A DNA stretch of 64,000 bases. It comes from Gonium pectorale (Eukaryota; Chlorophyta; Chlorophyceae; Chlamydomonadales; Volvocaceae). Below, one piece after another: positions 23,827-34,599 of this stretch. How positions within the stretch are numbered: position 1 is the stretch's first letter; the number at the start of each line of letters is the position of its first letter. The stretch is taken from contig LSYV01000031.1 in assembly GCA_001584585.1 (NCBI GenBank), forward strand, positions 790,525 to 854,524, in the 5' to 3' direction. The position numbers and the translations under genes were made by a program. The notes beneath the pieces are model-generated. The model ran no database searches. It had not been told where the DNA came from and saw only the letters and a list, made by a program, of their open reading frames with translations.

Positions 23827-24802
23827 CCGTTCGATGCAGGGTTCAGTGAAGCGCTGTCTCTGAAGCCCATATTCTGCCGCTTTCGCGCCCAAGGCGTGGT
23901 ACCGGTACGTCTCGGCGTTTGTTGACCGAGTACGTACCGACTCGCCGGTGCCCTCCGCAGGTCCGACCATGATGGAGCAGCTGGCCATGGCCCGCGCGCG
24001 AGGTGCGCCGCGGGGAAGTGGTTGCGCGGCCGGTCCTTCTTGCCACCGACCGCAGGGCTTGGTGCCAAATCGGCTTACGCTTCAGCACACCGGACATGCG
24101 TCCCTAAGGATACAAAACTATTGACTGCACCCGGCATTTGCGCACACCCGGCTTTAATGTTTGAGCCACGCTGTCACGCATGTAGAACCCAGTTCCAGCG
24201 GCTAGCTTGCGCCGAACATACGGCCAGCCCTTGCCCTTCGCCAAACCCTGCCCACCGCGTCTGCCTGGCCCACGGTGCACCCGCCCGCAGGCGCGGGGCG
24301 CACGGTCCTGCGCGTGCCGCTGGGCGGCGGCGGCCTTGGCCTGGGCGCTGCCGGCGGCGGCGGCGGCGGCGTGCCCGACGACGGCATGGGCCCGATGGGC
24401 GCCTTCGGGGCGCTGTACGGCGGCGCTGCGCATGGCGTCGGCGGCGCCGCGCCCGCTATCGCCGTGACCCGTGGGCCCGACGGCAACGACCTAGTGCTTG
24501 GTTCCACGGGCGCCAACATGCCCCCGCTCATGCCCGCGCGCGGTCTCATGATGGGCAGCGGGGGCATGGGCATGGGGGGACTGGGTGGCGGCGGGCCGCT
24601 GCGCGCCCAGGTTGTGGACCTGCCGGGGCTGCTGCAGGGCGGCGGCGACGGTGGTGATGGCGAGGAGGAGCTGCTGCAGGGCATGGGCCTGGTGCAGCAG
24701 CTGCTGAATGCGGTGCTGCGCGATGCCCTCAACGATGGCGGCGAGGGAGGAGCCCCCGGTGGCGGCGGCGCGGCGCGCGGCGCCGGCCCCGGACCGCTGT
24801 AG
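20746..24802 (+). CDS. UBL-UBA-UBA protein (UBAC1/KPC2-like)
   Basis: Exons: 20746-20919, 21000-21222, 21534-21757, 22160-22450, 22711-23176, 23423-23707, 23961-24002 and 24291-24802. All phases fit, giving about 738 residues. Residues 1-90 form a ubiquitin-like domain (VDDLKSLLHQHGL, RLVHKGVVLASGSLQQAGV, DHLVMLQ) that resembles the N-terminus of UBAC1. Two UBA domains follow: ASQLREMGFGEAVVRKALLL with EQALNWLLQ, and VEQLVAMGFERNQSAAALRH with LALAYLL; both keep the MGF loop. After them come Ala/Gly-rich and very acidic tracts (EEEEGEEAEG; DDDDDDEEYEEE), a short exon PTMMEQLAMARARG and a Gly/Met-rich C-terminus. UBAC1-type proteins link ubiquitin ligases or ubiquitin chains to the proteasome; that role here is inferred from architecture. 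The start lies 174 bases after the stop of the upstream gene. Confidence 0.88.
23771..23828 (+). repeat. (CTGC)n microsatellite
   Basis: About fourteen CTGC/GCCT units with one interruption (cgtg) lie inside the intron between 23707 and 23961 of the UBL-UBA gene. The complementary-strand motif (CAGC)n occurs at 30761-30809 and, interrupted, at 34327-34352. Confidence 0.9.
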
Positions 24803-26601
24803 GGTGGCGGTGGTGGCGAGATGCCCAGTTGGCCTTCGGGTGAGGGCCCGCAAGACGGCCGCCGGCAGGGGGCCGGTGTGTTGAAAGGGACAAGTAGGGG
24901 AAAAGCTTCCTTGAAGCTTGGAAAAGGGCGGAGCCCCGTGAGACCGTACCGGGGATTTAGGTCATGAAGGGTGGAGCGTGTATGTGTACCGTAGCGGATG
25001 CATGGGCAGGGGCCACCGGTATAGACCCGCCCCCGCACACACCCGCCCTACGGGGTAGGGGAGCGAGAAAGAGAGCTACGACCGTGTCAAAAAAAAAGAA
25101 ATCTGCAGAGAAATAGGGAGCCCGCCTCTACGGTCATACACGCCCGAACGGCGGTGTGTGTGGGGGGGGATGTTGGTGATAGCACTGCCTTCTACCATAC
25201 GGGACATACGCAGCTGCCAGTGTGTGGAGTGCTGTGCGCGTGCTGGCGCTTGCGAGGCATTCCGTCGGTACAGAAAGGCGCCGCGCTGGCTCACTTCGGC
25301 TCCTTCAAAGGGCCATGGCTCACCTGGTGCCGACGGTGGCTGCTTCTCAGATGCTTGGTTGCCTTCCTGTACTGACGAGTTGTCATGTGGGCTGTCACAG
25401 CGGAAACGTCAATAGCATCTGGCTGCTTGCACAGGTTGGACTCACGATGTCGCTCCACCTCGTTGCATGTATGGTCATACAATGTGGACCCGTGCATTTC
25501 GGCGTCGCTGGATTTTACACTTAAATCGCTTTCGTACCTCTCGTAACGTGGGAGACGTATCAAAGGAATACAGCCGCATTGCCTCCCAACCCTGGACCGC
25601 GCAGATGAAGTCCGCATGTGTTGTAGTAACAAAAGCACTTACTCACGACGAATCCATCGAACCGCCCGCTACAACGACGGACCAACACTGCCGCTGGAAA
25701 CGCGATACGCCGCCCAAACCGCCCGTGCGCAAGTCGTACGATCCCGTTCGCCCTTGTGGCCGCCCAGCCTACGCAGCCTTCCGCCTCTCCTACTACCGCC
25801 GCCGCCAGTTTGGCAGCCCACTGCTCATCATGACGCCTCCGGCCTTCCAGCCTCAGTCCTCGGAGCTCACGCACTTGCGTAGGCACGTAAACAGCTTCGA
25901 GACCGTTCCGGTCGAGTTGCCCTCCGCATAGTATTTCTGCGCGGGCAGGCAGGCAGCCGCAGCGGATGAGACGTCAGTCGACGGCGGTCAACGGGCCCCC
26001 AGGCCTGCCCGGGCGCAGCTTGTGGAAACACACAAATGAATCCGTACGCGTTTAGGTACCTTTGGTGGCACACCTCTCACATGATGTGCCGCGCCCCTAC
26101 ACGCCGCACTTGCCTAATCGTACAACATACAACCCACAAGCCAGTAAAACACTATCGACAGTAAGATGAATCTCTTCTGGCCTTCCGTCGGCGAAGGACT
26201 TGGCCGGACTAGGTAGTACAGCTATCACTCGGTCGTCGTGCACGCCTCCCAGAAACCCAACAAGCCAGGTCAGCGCGAGGCATCTTTGCAACCGGCCCCG
26301 CTCATCCTGCTACTTCCCTTCAATGCTGCGGTGCACGTCCTGCTTGCCATACTAGCCAATGAGCACAGGGGGACTTTGCCCCTAAGGGTGTTATGAACGT
26401 TGCTCTTGCACACTAGTTTTTTTCGCCTCTCAGTGAACCCGCTACTACCGCCATCGCTGCTAAAAAGAATATGCACGCGCGCGCTACGCCAGCACCACAA
26501 TGCCGCAAGCCATGACTCGCAACTTCATAAATGCAGCGCATGTCGCACCCTATGCGATGCCACCACCCGCGCTACACGCCCCGCGCCCCGCCACCACCGC
26601 G
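24803..26601. other. Gene-free stretch between convergent genes
   Basis: This separates the plus-strand UBL-UBA gene from the minus-strand MICU gene, which end facing each other, so both 3' UTRs lie in it. An inverted R1 repeat copy is at about 25083-25150. Open frames here show no family features. Confidence 0.5.
25083..25150 (-). repeat. Dispersed repeat family R1, copy 2 (inverted)
   Basis: The blocks gaaatctgcagagaaa, ggagcccgcctctac and ggtcatacacgcccgaa are reverse complements of copy 1 in reversed order. An A-run (nine bases) precedes it. Boundaries are approximate. Confidence 0.55.
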
Positions 26602-29600
26602 CTACGCCGCGACCTCCTCATCGTGCGCCCGCTGCACCAGCTCCTCCCACCAGGCGCCCCGCGAGCGGCTTAGACTTACGCGCCGCGCCCACATGATCTC
26701 CCGCCGCTGCATGACCTCCAGGAAGGCGGTCGTGTCCAGCGCGCCGCGCTCGTCCGCAAAGATATCGAAGATGATGTCCACCACATGCGGCGCGAGCGTG
26801 ATGTCCATCAGCTTCTTCAGCAGCTTGGTGAACTCGGCCTTGCACACCGGCCGGTCCACCTGTTGACGGACGGCGTGTGGTGGGGACGGGGACGGGGGCG
26901 CACGAACGACGAAAACGGAGCATGCTCACAACACACTGACAGCTTTTGGGCGCTAGTCGGTGGGCACTGGGCAGCCGGCGAGCCGGGCGCAGAGTCAGGT
27001 CAAACCTTGGAAGGGTTGGTTCGCTGCGGAGCGGCCTTGCGCGACCAACACTAGGCGGGTGGTGACAGCGGCGGCGGAAGGCGGTGTGCTGGCCGCCGGG
27101 CATATGGAGGGGCATCCACCCCGGCCCACCCCGCCCCGCCAGGCCGCACCTGGTGGAAGAAGTCGAGTGCGACGGTGAGCGTGTGCAGCTTGCGCTGCAT
27201 GTGGTGAACCTTGAGGAAGTCGTCGAAGGTGACGCGCTTGCGGAGCAGCTCGGGAGGCATCGAGTCCACCTGGGGTAGAGGGGTTGTTTGAATAAACACA
27301 GACTGTTGATAGGAGCGGGCTGGACGCCAGCCGCATTCGGGGGCCGGGCGTTGGGTTGGGATGGCCAATGGCCAGCGACCACGGGGCCGCGGGGTTGCAG
27401 AGGTGTGCGGCATCGCGCCGCTGCACAGAGTACCGCGCAGCGCGCAACACACCGCAGGTGCAGAGGCGGGCGCGCCGCATCATCCACCCCGCGCCGCATC
27501 ACCCAAAAAAGACACGCGTGCAGCGCGCAGCCCCGCACGCCGGCACCGCCCAATCCCTTCCCTCTCGACAATTTCAAGCACTTTAACCCTCCTTTCAAAC
27601 ATCTTTTCATTTTTCCCGCACGGCCCTTGTTCGCTATCGGTCTCTCAGCAGTATCCAAACCCGGCGCGCACGCATCAGAGTCCATCCGCTGCCCTTTCTT
27701 GCCCCAGCAGCCCCGGCCCCTGCCCCACCTTGTCCAGCAGCCGGTCGATGTGGCGCACGTCGGCGGTGGCCACCAGGCTGTGCGCGAAGTCGACGGGCGC
27801 CATGGAGCCGCGGCCCAGGTTGTCGTAGTGCGCAAACTCCAGCTTCACCTGCGGGCGGCCGGGTATGGCCGAGGGGGCAGGTGAGGGATGTGGGCAGGAG
27901 GAGGAGGCATACTCCAGATGCCGGTGGCAGGCTCCGCTGGGTGCCCTTCACAGGGGCCTACTGGGGCAACGTGGGTCTTGCTTTTGTGCTGGGGGCAGCA
28001 GCGCCGGGACCGAGGCCCCCACCCTACCTGCCGGTCTGTGTGCCTCGCACCTCCCTTCTACTGCGAGCAGCTCCTCCACCCTTGCCCGCCCGCCCGCCCT
28101 TCCCACGCCCCCTGCCCACCAGCTCCTCGTGCAGCTTGGTGAGGAAGGCCTGGAACTGCGGCAGGAACAGCTTCTTGCGCCCGTCGTGGCCGAAGAAGGA
28201 CACCAGCATGCCCGAGCGGGTGTCGCTGCGAACGTGCCATAAGGAGGAGGGCACCGGTAAGGAGCATGCGCGGCGGGCAGGCGGGCTTCACGTGAGCAGG
28301 CACCGGACGCAACCGGACGTCGGAGGTTTGCTGGCGCCCCGACAACGTGGATCCGGCTTCGAGGTGCCGACTCCTTCCCTTTCACATCGCATCGGCACGT
28401 GCGACCCGGTCTCACTTCCTGCGACGCCGTTGACGGGCGGCGGGGTCAAACTACAGACCAACCTCCCTGCCGCTCCAAGTCCCCTTTTCGCGGCCCCCCG
28501 CCCAGTGCCTACGCCCCGCCTCCCGCGCATCTGCTCACATCGAGAGCTTGGATGACCGGCCGACCTTGGCCGCGTGCACGTTGGCCATGGCCTGCAACAA
28601 GTCCATGACGCCCTTGAATTCCTCCACATCGATGTAGCCTGGGGGACGTGGCAGGAGGAGGATAAGGAGGGCAGTGCGGGCCGGCGGGTGTGGGGTGGTG
28701 TGCTCAGGGGGCACGGGCACAGGCTCAGGAAGGAGGCCAAGGTAGAGGCACAGGACAGGCCCAAGGCGTCAGCCAGCGGTCGCTGGCAGCCCCCATCCAC
28801 CAAAAACCACCCCGTCCCGCACACACCATTGCTGTCCAGGTCGACCACGTCGAAGATGATCTTGACGTCCCGCTCGTGGATGGACAGGAGCGTGAGCACC
28901 AGGAGGAACTCGGGGTAGGAGATCAGCCCGTCGCCGTCAACGTCGAACTGTCGTACAAGGGTGACGATGTGGAAGGGATATGTGGGTGTGCCAGGACAGC
29001 GAGGGGATGCTGCTGCAACGTTTGCCAGCGGTTTTAACGCGTGGAGTCCGGCGCCAGCGAAGGGTCGTTGGGGCGGGGCCCACCTGCTTGAAGAACGTCG
29101 TTTGCGCCTTGCTCCAGAAGGGCTGCGGCCGCCCGTCCGCCCGTTCCCCTACGAGGACAAGGGAAGGCTGGTGTCGCCGCAGACCACGCCACATTAACCA
29201 GGCATGCTCTGCCCCGCCCACCATCCAGGGAGCCGGAGCGGTCGATGCTCGATTCGCTGGGCGGGTACGTGGGGACCACAGCTCTGAGAAGGTCCACTGG
29301 CGAGAGGAATTTGAGCTTGTCCTTCTCGATGCTCGAGAAGTACTCGAACACTTTATCCAGCGTGCTCTTGTCGCGAACGCGCTTTTCATATTTGAAGAAA
29401 ATGCGCTGGCGTGTGCCAAGCGGCAGCATGTGAAAATCCTTCGCCTGCTCTGGGCTCTCAGCATCGGCCAGCGCAGTTCCGGCTCCCGCCAGGCCCAGCA
29501 GCGGTAACGCCGCAAAAGGCCACCATGTCAAATGGCTGCTTCCCGAGGTTGAGGCCGAGTGCGAGGAGAGCTGGCGCTCGGCAGCAATAGAGGCGACCGG

Positions 29601-29723
29601 CAAGGAGTTGACCGGCTGCTGGGCGACACTGCAGGCCCGAACACCCGCTAACCAATGGCGTGTGGGCAATTGTCGCAATCGCCGCATGGCGGAAAGGCCT
29701 GTTGTGAAAACCCAGTTGGGCAC
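26602..29723 (-). CDS. Mitochondrial calcium uptake protein, MICU family
   Basis: Exons on the minus strand: 29222-29723, 29084-29148, 28827-28947, 28539-28638, 28120-28225, 27729-27848, 27150-27269 and 26602-26859. The phases match and give 463 residues, the usual MICU size. The N-terminus is Arg-rich without acidic residues (a likely mitochondrial presequence), followed by a hydrophobic segment around residues 70-88. MICU hallmarks are GTRQRIFFKYEKRVRD, VFEYFSSIEKDKLKFLSPVD, and DLLRAVVPTYPP. EF-hand 1 (DVDGDGLISYPE) and the next EF-hand (DLDSNGYIDVEE) keep all calcium-ligand positions and are spaced as in plant MICU. A final EF-hand-like unit, FDIFADERGALDTTAF, has lost key ligands. MICU gates the mitochondrial calcium uniporter in the intermembrane space. 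The C-terminal helix MQRREIMWARR is also family-like. Confidence 0.93.
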
Positions 29724-30759
29724 TGCTCTGTCCCAGTCTATGCGCTGTCACCAATGTCACCAATCCTATCAAGTAGCTGCTACTGTTTGTGCGGAGACAC
29801 GCTTCCATCGACTGACACAGGCGCCAAGGCGCGCCGTCCGCATCACTCTTCTCGTCGTACAGCCCCGTCGTACGGCTGTCCCTGTCAGACGACTGTCTGA
29901 ATGGCGTCTATGTAGATAGGGTCCTATTGAGCCCTGGCGCATCATCGGCGGAACATACGTACATGAGCTCAGGAGATTTCAGGAGCAGGAGGGCAGGGAC
30001 GCATTGATTAGGTTGCATTAGCTGGGGTTGCAGGGTATTATCGGTATTGTCATATGAGTGGAATGGACACGTGATCCCCGGCAAGCAGACGGTTACTCTT
30101 TGAACTCAGGGGGCAGCTGCACTGCGGCTGTCGGCCGACTCGGGCAGTGCTTGGGCCGACTTCGGAAAGCACGCTCCGTGCATGGGCTTGGAGAGGGGCG
30201 ACAGACGCAAGCACCGATGGTGCTAGGACTGGGCGTTACGGTGAGGGCATGAAGGAGCCGGCGTTGCTGAAAGTCTGCAAAGGTTACACTAGGACTTCGG
30301 ATCCCTCCCCTTACGAGCCAATCACTCAATGGGAGCTATTGGAGCTTCTGCCGTACGTACGTCCTGCTTGCAGTTCGAAGCAAGTGTTACAAAAGGGCAC
30401 GTACCTGGCTTGTGGCATAGCCGGGTCCCAAAGGTTCAAAAGCATACAATTCGGCCATATCAGCCCTGTAGCCCGCCCAGCAGTCCCTGCGCGCCCACCG
30501 CCCAGCGTGAAGTCTTCAGTGGCCCACTCCACAGTGGGTTTCTTTTGGGTCGGGCGTAGGTTGCAGGGCTGCCGGCTAGGCTAATTTCTAGAATTCTAGG
30601 CTCCTTGATTGCAAGCCGTTTTAGGTACGCCATTTTAGATTTACACACATGACACACTGCGGCCGCAACACATTCCTCCTCCTGAAGCACGCGCTCTGGT
30701 GTGTTAGCTCCCATCCCACGAGCACCTTTCCCTCCGCTAGTTATGAAGCCACACATACG

Positions 30760-30809
<50 letters not shown>

Positions 30810-31818
30810 GAATTGCAAGGCCCCGGGCGCTGCTAGGCGACCACCAGCGCGCAAATGCCAGCGCATTCCGGGTTTTCAAACAGGGTTTCATCTATCCACC
30901 TTGCCGTTACCCTTCAGGAGCCTTCCCGCGCCTGCCAAGGGCCACGCCACCGTCGGACGGCCCTGCCAGTACCGGACAGCTCTCCGGTCTCGCCACACGG
31001 TGCAGCGGTCGCTTCCGCTGCACCGTGGCGGGCTCCAGCCGCCAGGGCACAAACCATTCAACTGTTTCATCCTAGGTCTGCAAACGCAGCGCTGCCCGCC
31101 TCATCGCGTCATGGATCATTACCCACAGCGGCATCGGCTAGGCGGCGGCAGAGCAGCCGTCCCGGAGCTGCCGCCAGGGACCCTGAGCGGCGTGCCTTCA
31201 AACATGGCGCCAGCAATGCACAAGAAGAGCATGTGCATGGTCAGCCCGTCGGGAGAGCGTCACACAGCAGATGCCGAGGCGGAGGGACGCACACTGCCCT
31301 TCAGTCCTCATTCCTTACACATAAGTACACTGCAAGCCAGAGAATCCCTGAGCCGTGCGGACGCTGCAGGGGGCAAGCTCATTTAGGTTGCTGCTTGGAG
31401 GCAGCCTCAGGACTGCGTGCCACGAGGCGCCAGTGCTTTCACAGTCAAGTACCAAGCCAGATCTGACCCTGAGTCACGATGGGATGGAACCTCAGGGCGG
31501 GTCGGAAAGGCCCCGAAGCGACATCGGCGACCTCCGACCCACGGCGAGCGGATGCGGCCGCTGCTGCTCGCCCTCTGCAGGAGGCACCCGCCCCACATCA
31601 CGCGTCTCATACGGGTCTAGCTCGGACAATCTTGACCTCCGTGATAGGCCGGTCCATGTTGTCCGTCTGGGGTAGCAGGGTCAAGAAAAGGTGGATCACA
31701 CGATGCGTGCGATGCAAGCCAGTCTTCCACGCGGCCCCTGCCCCACCCGTATCGCCGCCTGCACTGCCTACGGTCTGCCCCTGCTTAGCCTCCAGCCCGG
31801 CCGCCGTGCGCCTCTGGC
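29724..31818. other. Gene-free stretch with microsatellite
   Basis: About 2.1 kb upstream of both the MICU gene (minus) and the proline-rich gene (plus). It contains the (CAGC)n tract at 30761-30809. Missing 5' exons of the proline-rich gene, including any signal peptide, may be here, but I could not identify them. Confidence 0.45.
30761..30809 (+). repeat. (CAGC)n microsatellite
   Basis: Twelve perfect tandem copies of the tetranucleotide CAGC/GCCA lie in non-coding DNA. Confidence 0.95.
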
Positions 31819-31820
31819 CC

Positions 31821-31928
31821 CATATCGCCGTGGCCTGCATGCAAGTACCCCCCATATCGCCGTGGCCTGCATGCAAGTACCCCCCATATCGCCGTGGCCT
31901 GCATGCAAGTACCCCCCATATCGCCGTC
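31821..31928 (+). repeat. 32-bp tandem repeat
   Basis: Three perfect 32-base units start at 31821, 31853 and 31885 (catatcgccgtggcctgcat followed by gcaagta and a C-run). A partial fourth unit at 31917 runs into the proline-coding tract. Since 32 is not a multiple of three, successive units are read in different frames. It lies just upstream of, and overlaps, the start of the proline-rich coding frame. Confidence 0.95.
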
Positions 31929-32958
31929 GCCACCGCCGTCGCCACCGCCAGCGCCGTCGCCGCCGCCCCGGCCGCCATCCCCGCCCCCGCGGCCGCCCTC
32001 GCCGCTGCCGCCGCCTCCAGCCCCCGCCCGTTTGCAGTTCGGCCAGTCGCTCGTGTCGGGCACAGGCTTCGACCACCTGCGCTCGGACCCTGCCGCGTAC
32101 ATCCTGGTCGCCACCAACACTGGATATGTCTCCTTGCGGACGACGATCGGCCTGCAGCGGTATCGGTTCGGCGCCAGCAGCACCAGCAGCACCAGCAGCC
32201 CCTTCGCGCTGAGCTTCACCGACTCTGGGACCGAACTTGAATGGGTCGATGGAGGCGGCACCAGGCTGTCGAGCCTCAGCCTGGGCAGCACGCCCGTCTC
32301 TGAGGCCGCATACCTCGAGGTGGGGTGTCCGCGCCGCGACGCGTCTCATCCGGCGCGTGGCTGCCTGCCTGCCTGTTTGCTCGCTGGCTTGCTGGTTTGC
32401 GGGGTTGGAGCAGGGGGAGGGCGCGCTTCACAAAGCCGCGTTCCGTACGTGCGCGTCGCCGGCTCGCGGCCTGCGCACCCACGCACGCACGCCGGCGATG
32501 CACCGATGCATACGTACGGCAGGTGTACGACACGTGTACGACAGGTGGTGGCACACGCCGTGGACTGCTTGCTTGAATGGCAGCGGGGGATGCTGCCCCT
32601 TCGGTTGGGACGCTCGGTTGATGCGGTCCTTCGGCTTCGGTGCACGCCCCCCCCTACACGCCTACAATCACACTCTTTTGTATGTGCATCCAACCGACTT
32701 GTTTACCAGGTCGCAGGCCCGATAATTCCGGACGTGGCCCGGATGCGGGAACCTAGGCCAGGTTCGGGTACCAATGCGGGCCGATGTATGCACGTGCATC
32801 GGTGCATGCTGATGTGGTGCACGTTGGTGCGGCCGCTTGCTCCCCGCTCCGCGCAGGTCACCAGCACCGGCGGCATCCGTGTGGTGGACGGCGCCAACGT
32901 CATCGTCGTCTACCAGCTCCCCGCCGCGGGGCGCCGCCAGGCCAGGGCGCAGCTCTGA
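31894..32958 (+). CDS. Ser/Pro-rich protein with bulb-lectin-like domain (5' end unresolved)
   Basis: The recognisable coding parts are about 31903-32319 and 32857-32958 (phase 0 junction, gtgggg...gcgcag). The frame opens inside a 32-bp tandem repeat and then encodes SPPPSPPPAPSPPPRPP-type repeats, as in algal hydroxyproline-rich wall and matrix proteins. The following ~115 residues start LQFGQSLVSG and show three similar strand units: AYILVATNTGYVSL, FALSFTDSGTELEWVDGGGT and AYLEVTSTGGIRVVDGANVI. This spacing resembles the threefold bulb-type (B-) lectin fold, but the QxDxNxVxY mannose-binding residues are not kept. An extracellular matrix role is inference. No signal peptide is visible, so a first exon is probably missing. 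The 537-base intron is itself open in the same frame, so an unspliced 354-residue product cannot be excluded. Confidence 0.55.
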   Translation: MACMQVPPISPSPPPSPPPAPSPPPRPPSPPPRPPSPLPPPPAPARLQFGQSLVSGTGFDHLRSDPAAYILVATNTGYVSLRTTIGLQRYRFGASSTSSTSSPFALSFTDSGTELEWVDGGGTRLSSLSLGSTPVSEAAYLEVGCPRRDASHPARGCLPACLLAGLLVCGVGAGGGRASQSRVPYVRVAGSRPAHPRTHAGDAPMHTYGRCTTRVRQVVAHAVDCLLEWQRGMLPLRLGRSVDAVLRLRCTPPPTRLQSHSFVCASNRLVYQVAGPIIPDVARMREPRPGSGTNAGRCMHVHRCMLMWCTLVRPLAPRSAQVTSTGGIRVVDGANVIVVYQLPAAGRRQARAQL

Positions 32959-34599
32959 TTGGCCGCGCACGGCCACAACGCGCAGAATACAGGGGCCCGC
33001 GTTGGCTGTGCGGGCCAGCAGGGCTGGCTTCAGCGGCTAGCCGTTCTGCGTGCTGCTTGCATGAGTGGGCAGTGTGTGTGTTTGTGTGTGTGTGGTGGTG
33101 GTGGGGAGGTTAGTGAGGCCGCAGAGGCAATGGCGACTTGACTCAGTGGCCGGTTACAAGCAACCAAGGGTATGGGCGCAGGAAGCCGCGGGCGGTCGCA
33201 CGTCTTTGCTGTGATGCGCCTCGGGATGCGGGCCATCATTGCAAGGGGGTGGGTTGTGGGTCCCGGGCGCGGGCTAGGTGCTTCACTGCCCACCCAGAGC
33301 AGCTGCTGAAAAAGGGCTGTTCACCAAGCCGGCCGAGGTACGGTACATGTGAAAGAGATGGAGGGGCCGGCTGCGCTCGCCTGCCGTGCGCGTTCACGAG
33401 TGCGTGCGAGCGTGTTCCGGTACGCCGGTCGCCCATACGCCCGATACATTAGCTTTCGCACGCACTCGGGGAAGAGTCGGTCCACCCAACTCATCCGATT
33501 GAGCTTCCGTGATTCATGGCCTCCGTACCGTTGTGTATCCGTTGTGGTATCCGTTGTGCGCGCGTTGCGCAGGTCACAACAAATCGCAGGTGTGGGTGCG
33601 TTTCGACGCCAGGCAACCGCCAAACGGAAACGTTTTCACGGCAGGCTGCAACGATAATGTGCCCATGAGCGTCGTGCGCGCCATGGTCCGACGCTAGCTA
33701 GTGTGGACGCTTCGGTCTGCCTAGGTAAATGGTAATACATGCAGCGACTGCATAACTCTGCTTGTTTTACGGCACATTAAATAAAACGGCAGGGTCGTGC
33801 GGTCTGCTATTGATGGCGCCGCAGCGATATGGTGATGAACCTGCCCTGGGTTTGTGGGTAGCGCTGCCCATCCTCACCTACTAGGCACCTGGTTCGGCCA
33901 AGATGTGAACTCGTTGACTGGCAGCCTCACTACCTCCCCATACACCTCCCCTTGGTCACATACCGTAATAATGCACCCGGCATTATGGTACGGAACAACT
34001 GCACCTCCAGCTACCCAAGCGTGCACACCTACGCCCTCGCTTGTACGGCATTAGCTATAGCTCACCGAGGCGGATGTTGATCGCGAGCTAAGCCGGCACG
34101 CACTCAACAGCGAAAACCCAACAACGACCAACAACGCACTACTGCTCGAATTTGCCGCACCTGCCATACCGTACACGCGTGAGGGTCCATAGATGGACGT
34201 AACACACAGCGTGCGCGTTGGATGACACAAAACAACCCCAGCAGGCACAAACGTACCGCTGCGTTCGGTACACTCTTGTCGCCTGCGTACCTTGTCCGAA
34301 GGCCCATGCTACTCCTGCCTCTTACAAGGCAGCCAGCCAGCCAGCAAGCAAGCAAGCCTGGCCGGCCAACCCATGCCAACACCTACCCAGGCGAACGTTG
34401 GCCGCTGCGGTACGCCAGGGGAACGCCCGGCTGGAGCAGCAAGCTCTGGCATGTCCTTGAACCGTTTCAAGCTCTCGTGGCGCATCTGGTGGGATGCCGC
34501 TCAATGGGTGCGTCGCAGCCGTCGCACCGCTGTGCCAAATCAAGTCGTGAGCAACTTCCAGGGATCTGCTGCACCCCGCAAAGACCAGAACCCACAACC
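32959..34599. other. Gene-free stretch between convergent genes
   Basis: This contains the 3' ends of the proline-rich gene (plus) and of the giant repeat-protein gene (minus), and a short interrupted CAGC/AAGC tract at 34327-34352. No credible gene was seen. Confidence 0.5.

Noticed and set aside
30761..30809. Tandem CAGC array considered as a CRISPR-like array
   Set aside because: It is an uninterrupted tetranucleotide microsatellite without spacers, in a eukaryotic genome.
31607..31680. Exon-like minus-strand end TDNMDRPITEVKIVRARPV after a ccccag acceptor
   Set aside because: No upstream exon of matching phase was found; the region beyond is the tandem repeat and the plus-strand proline tract. 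Left out as chance, though the composition is protein-like.
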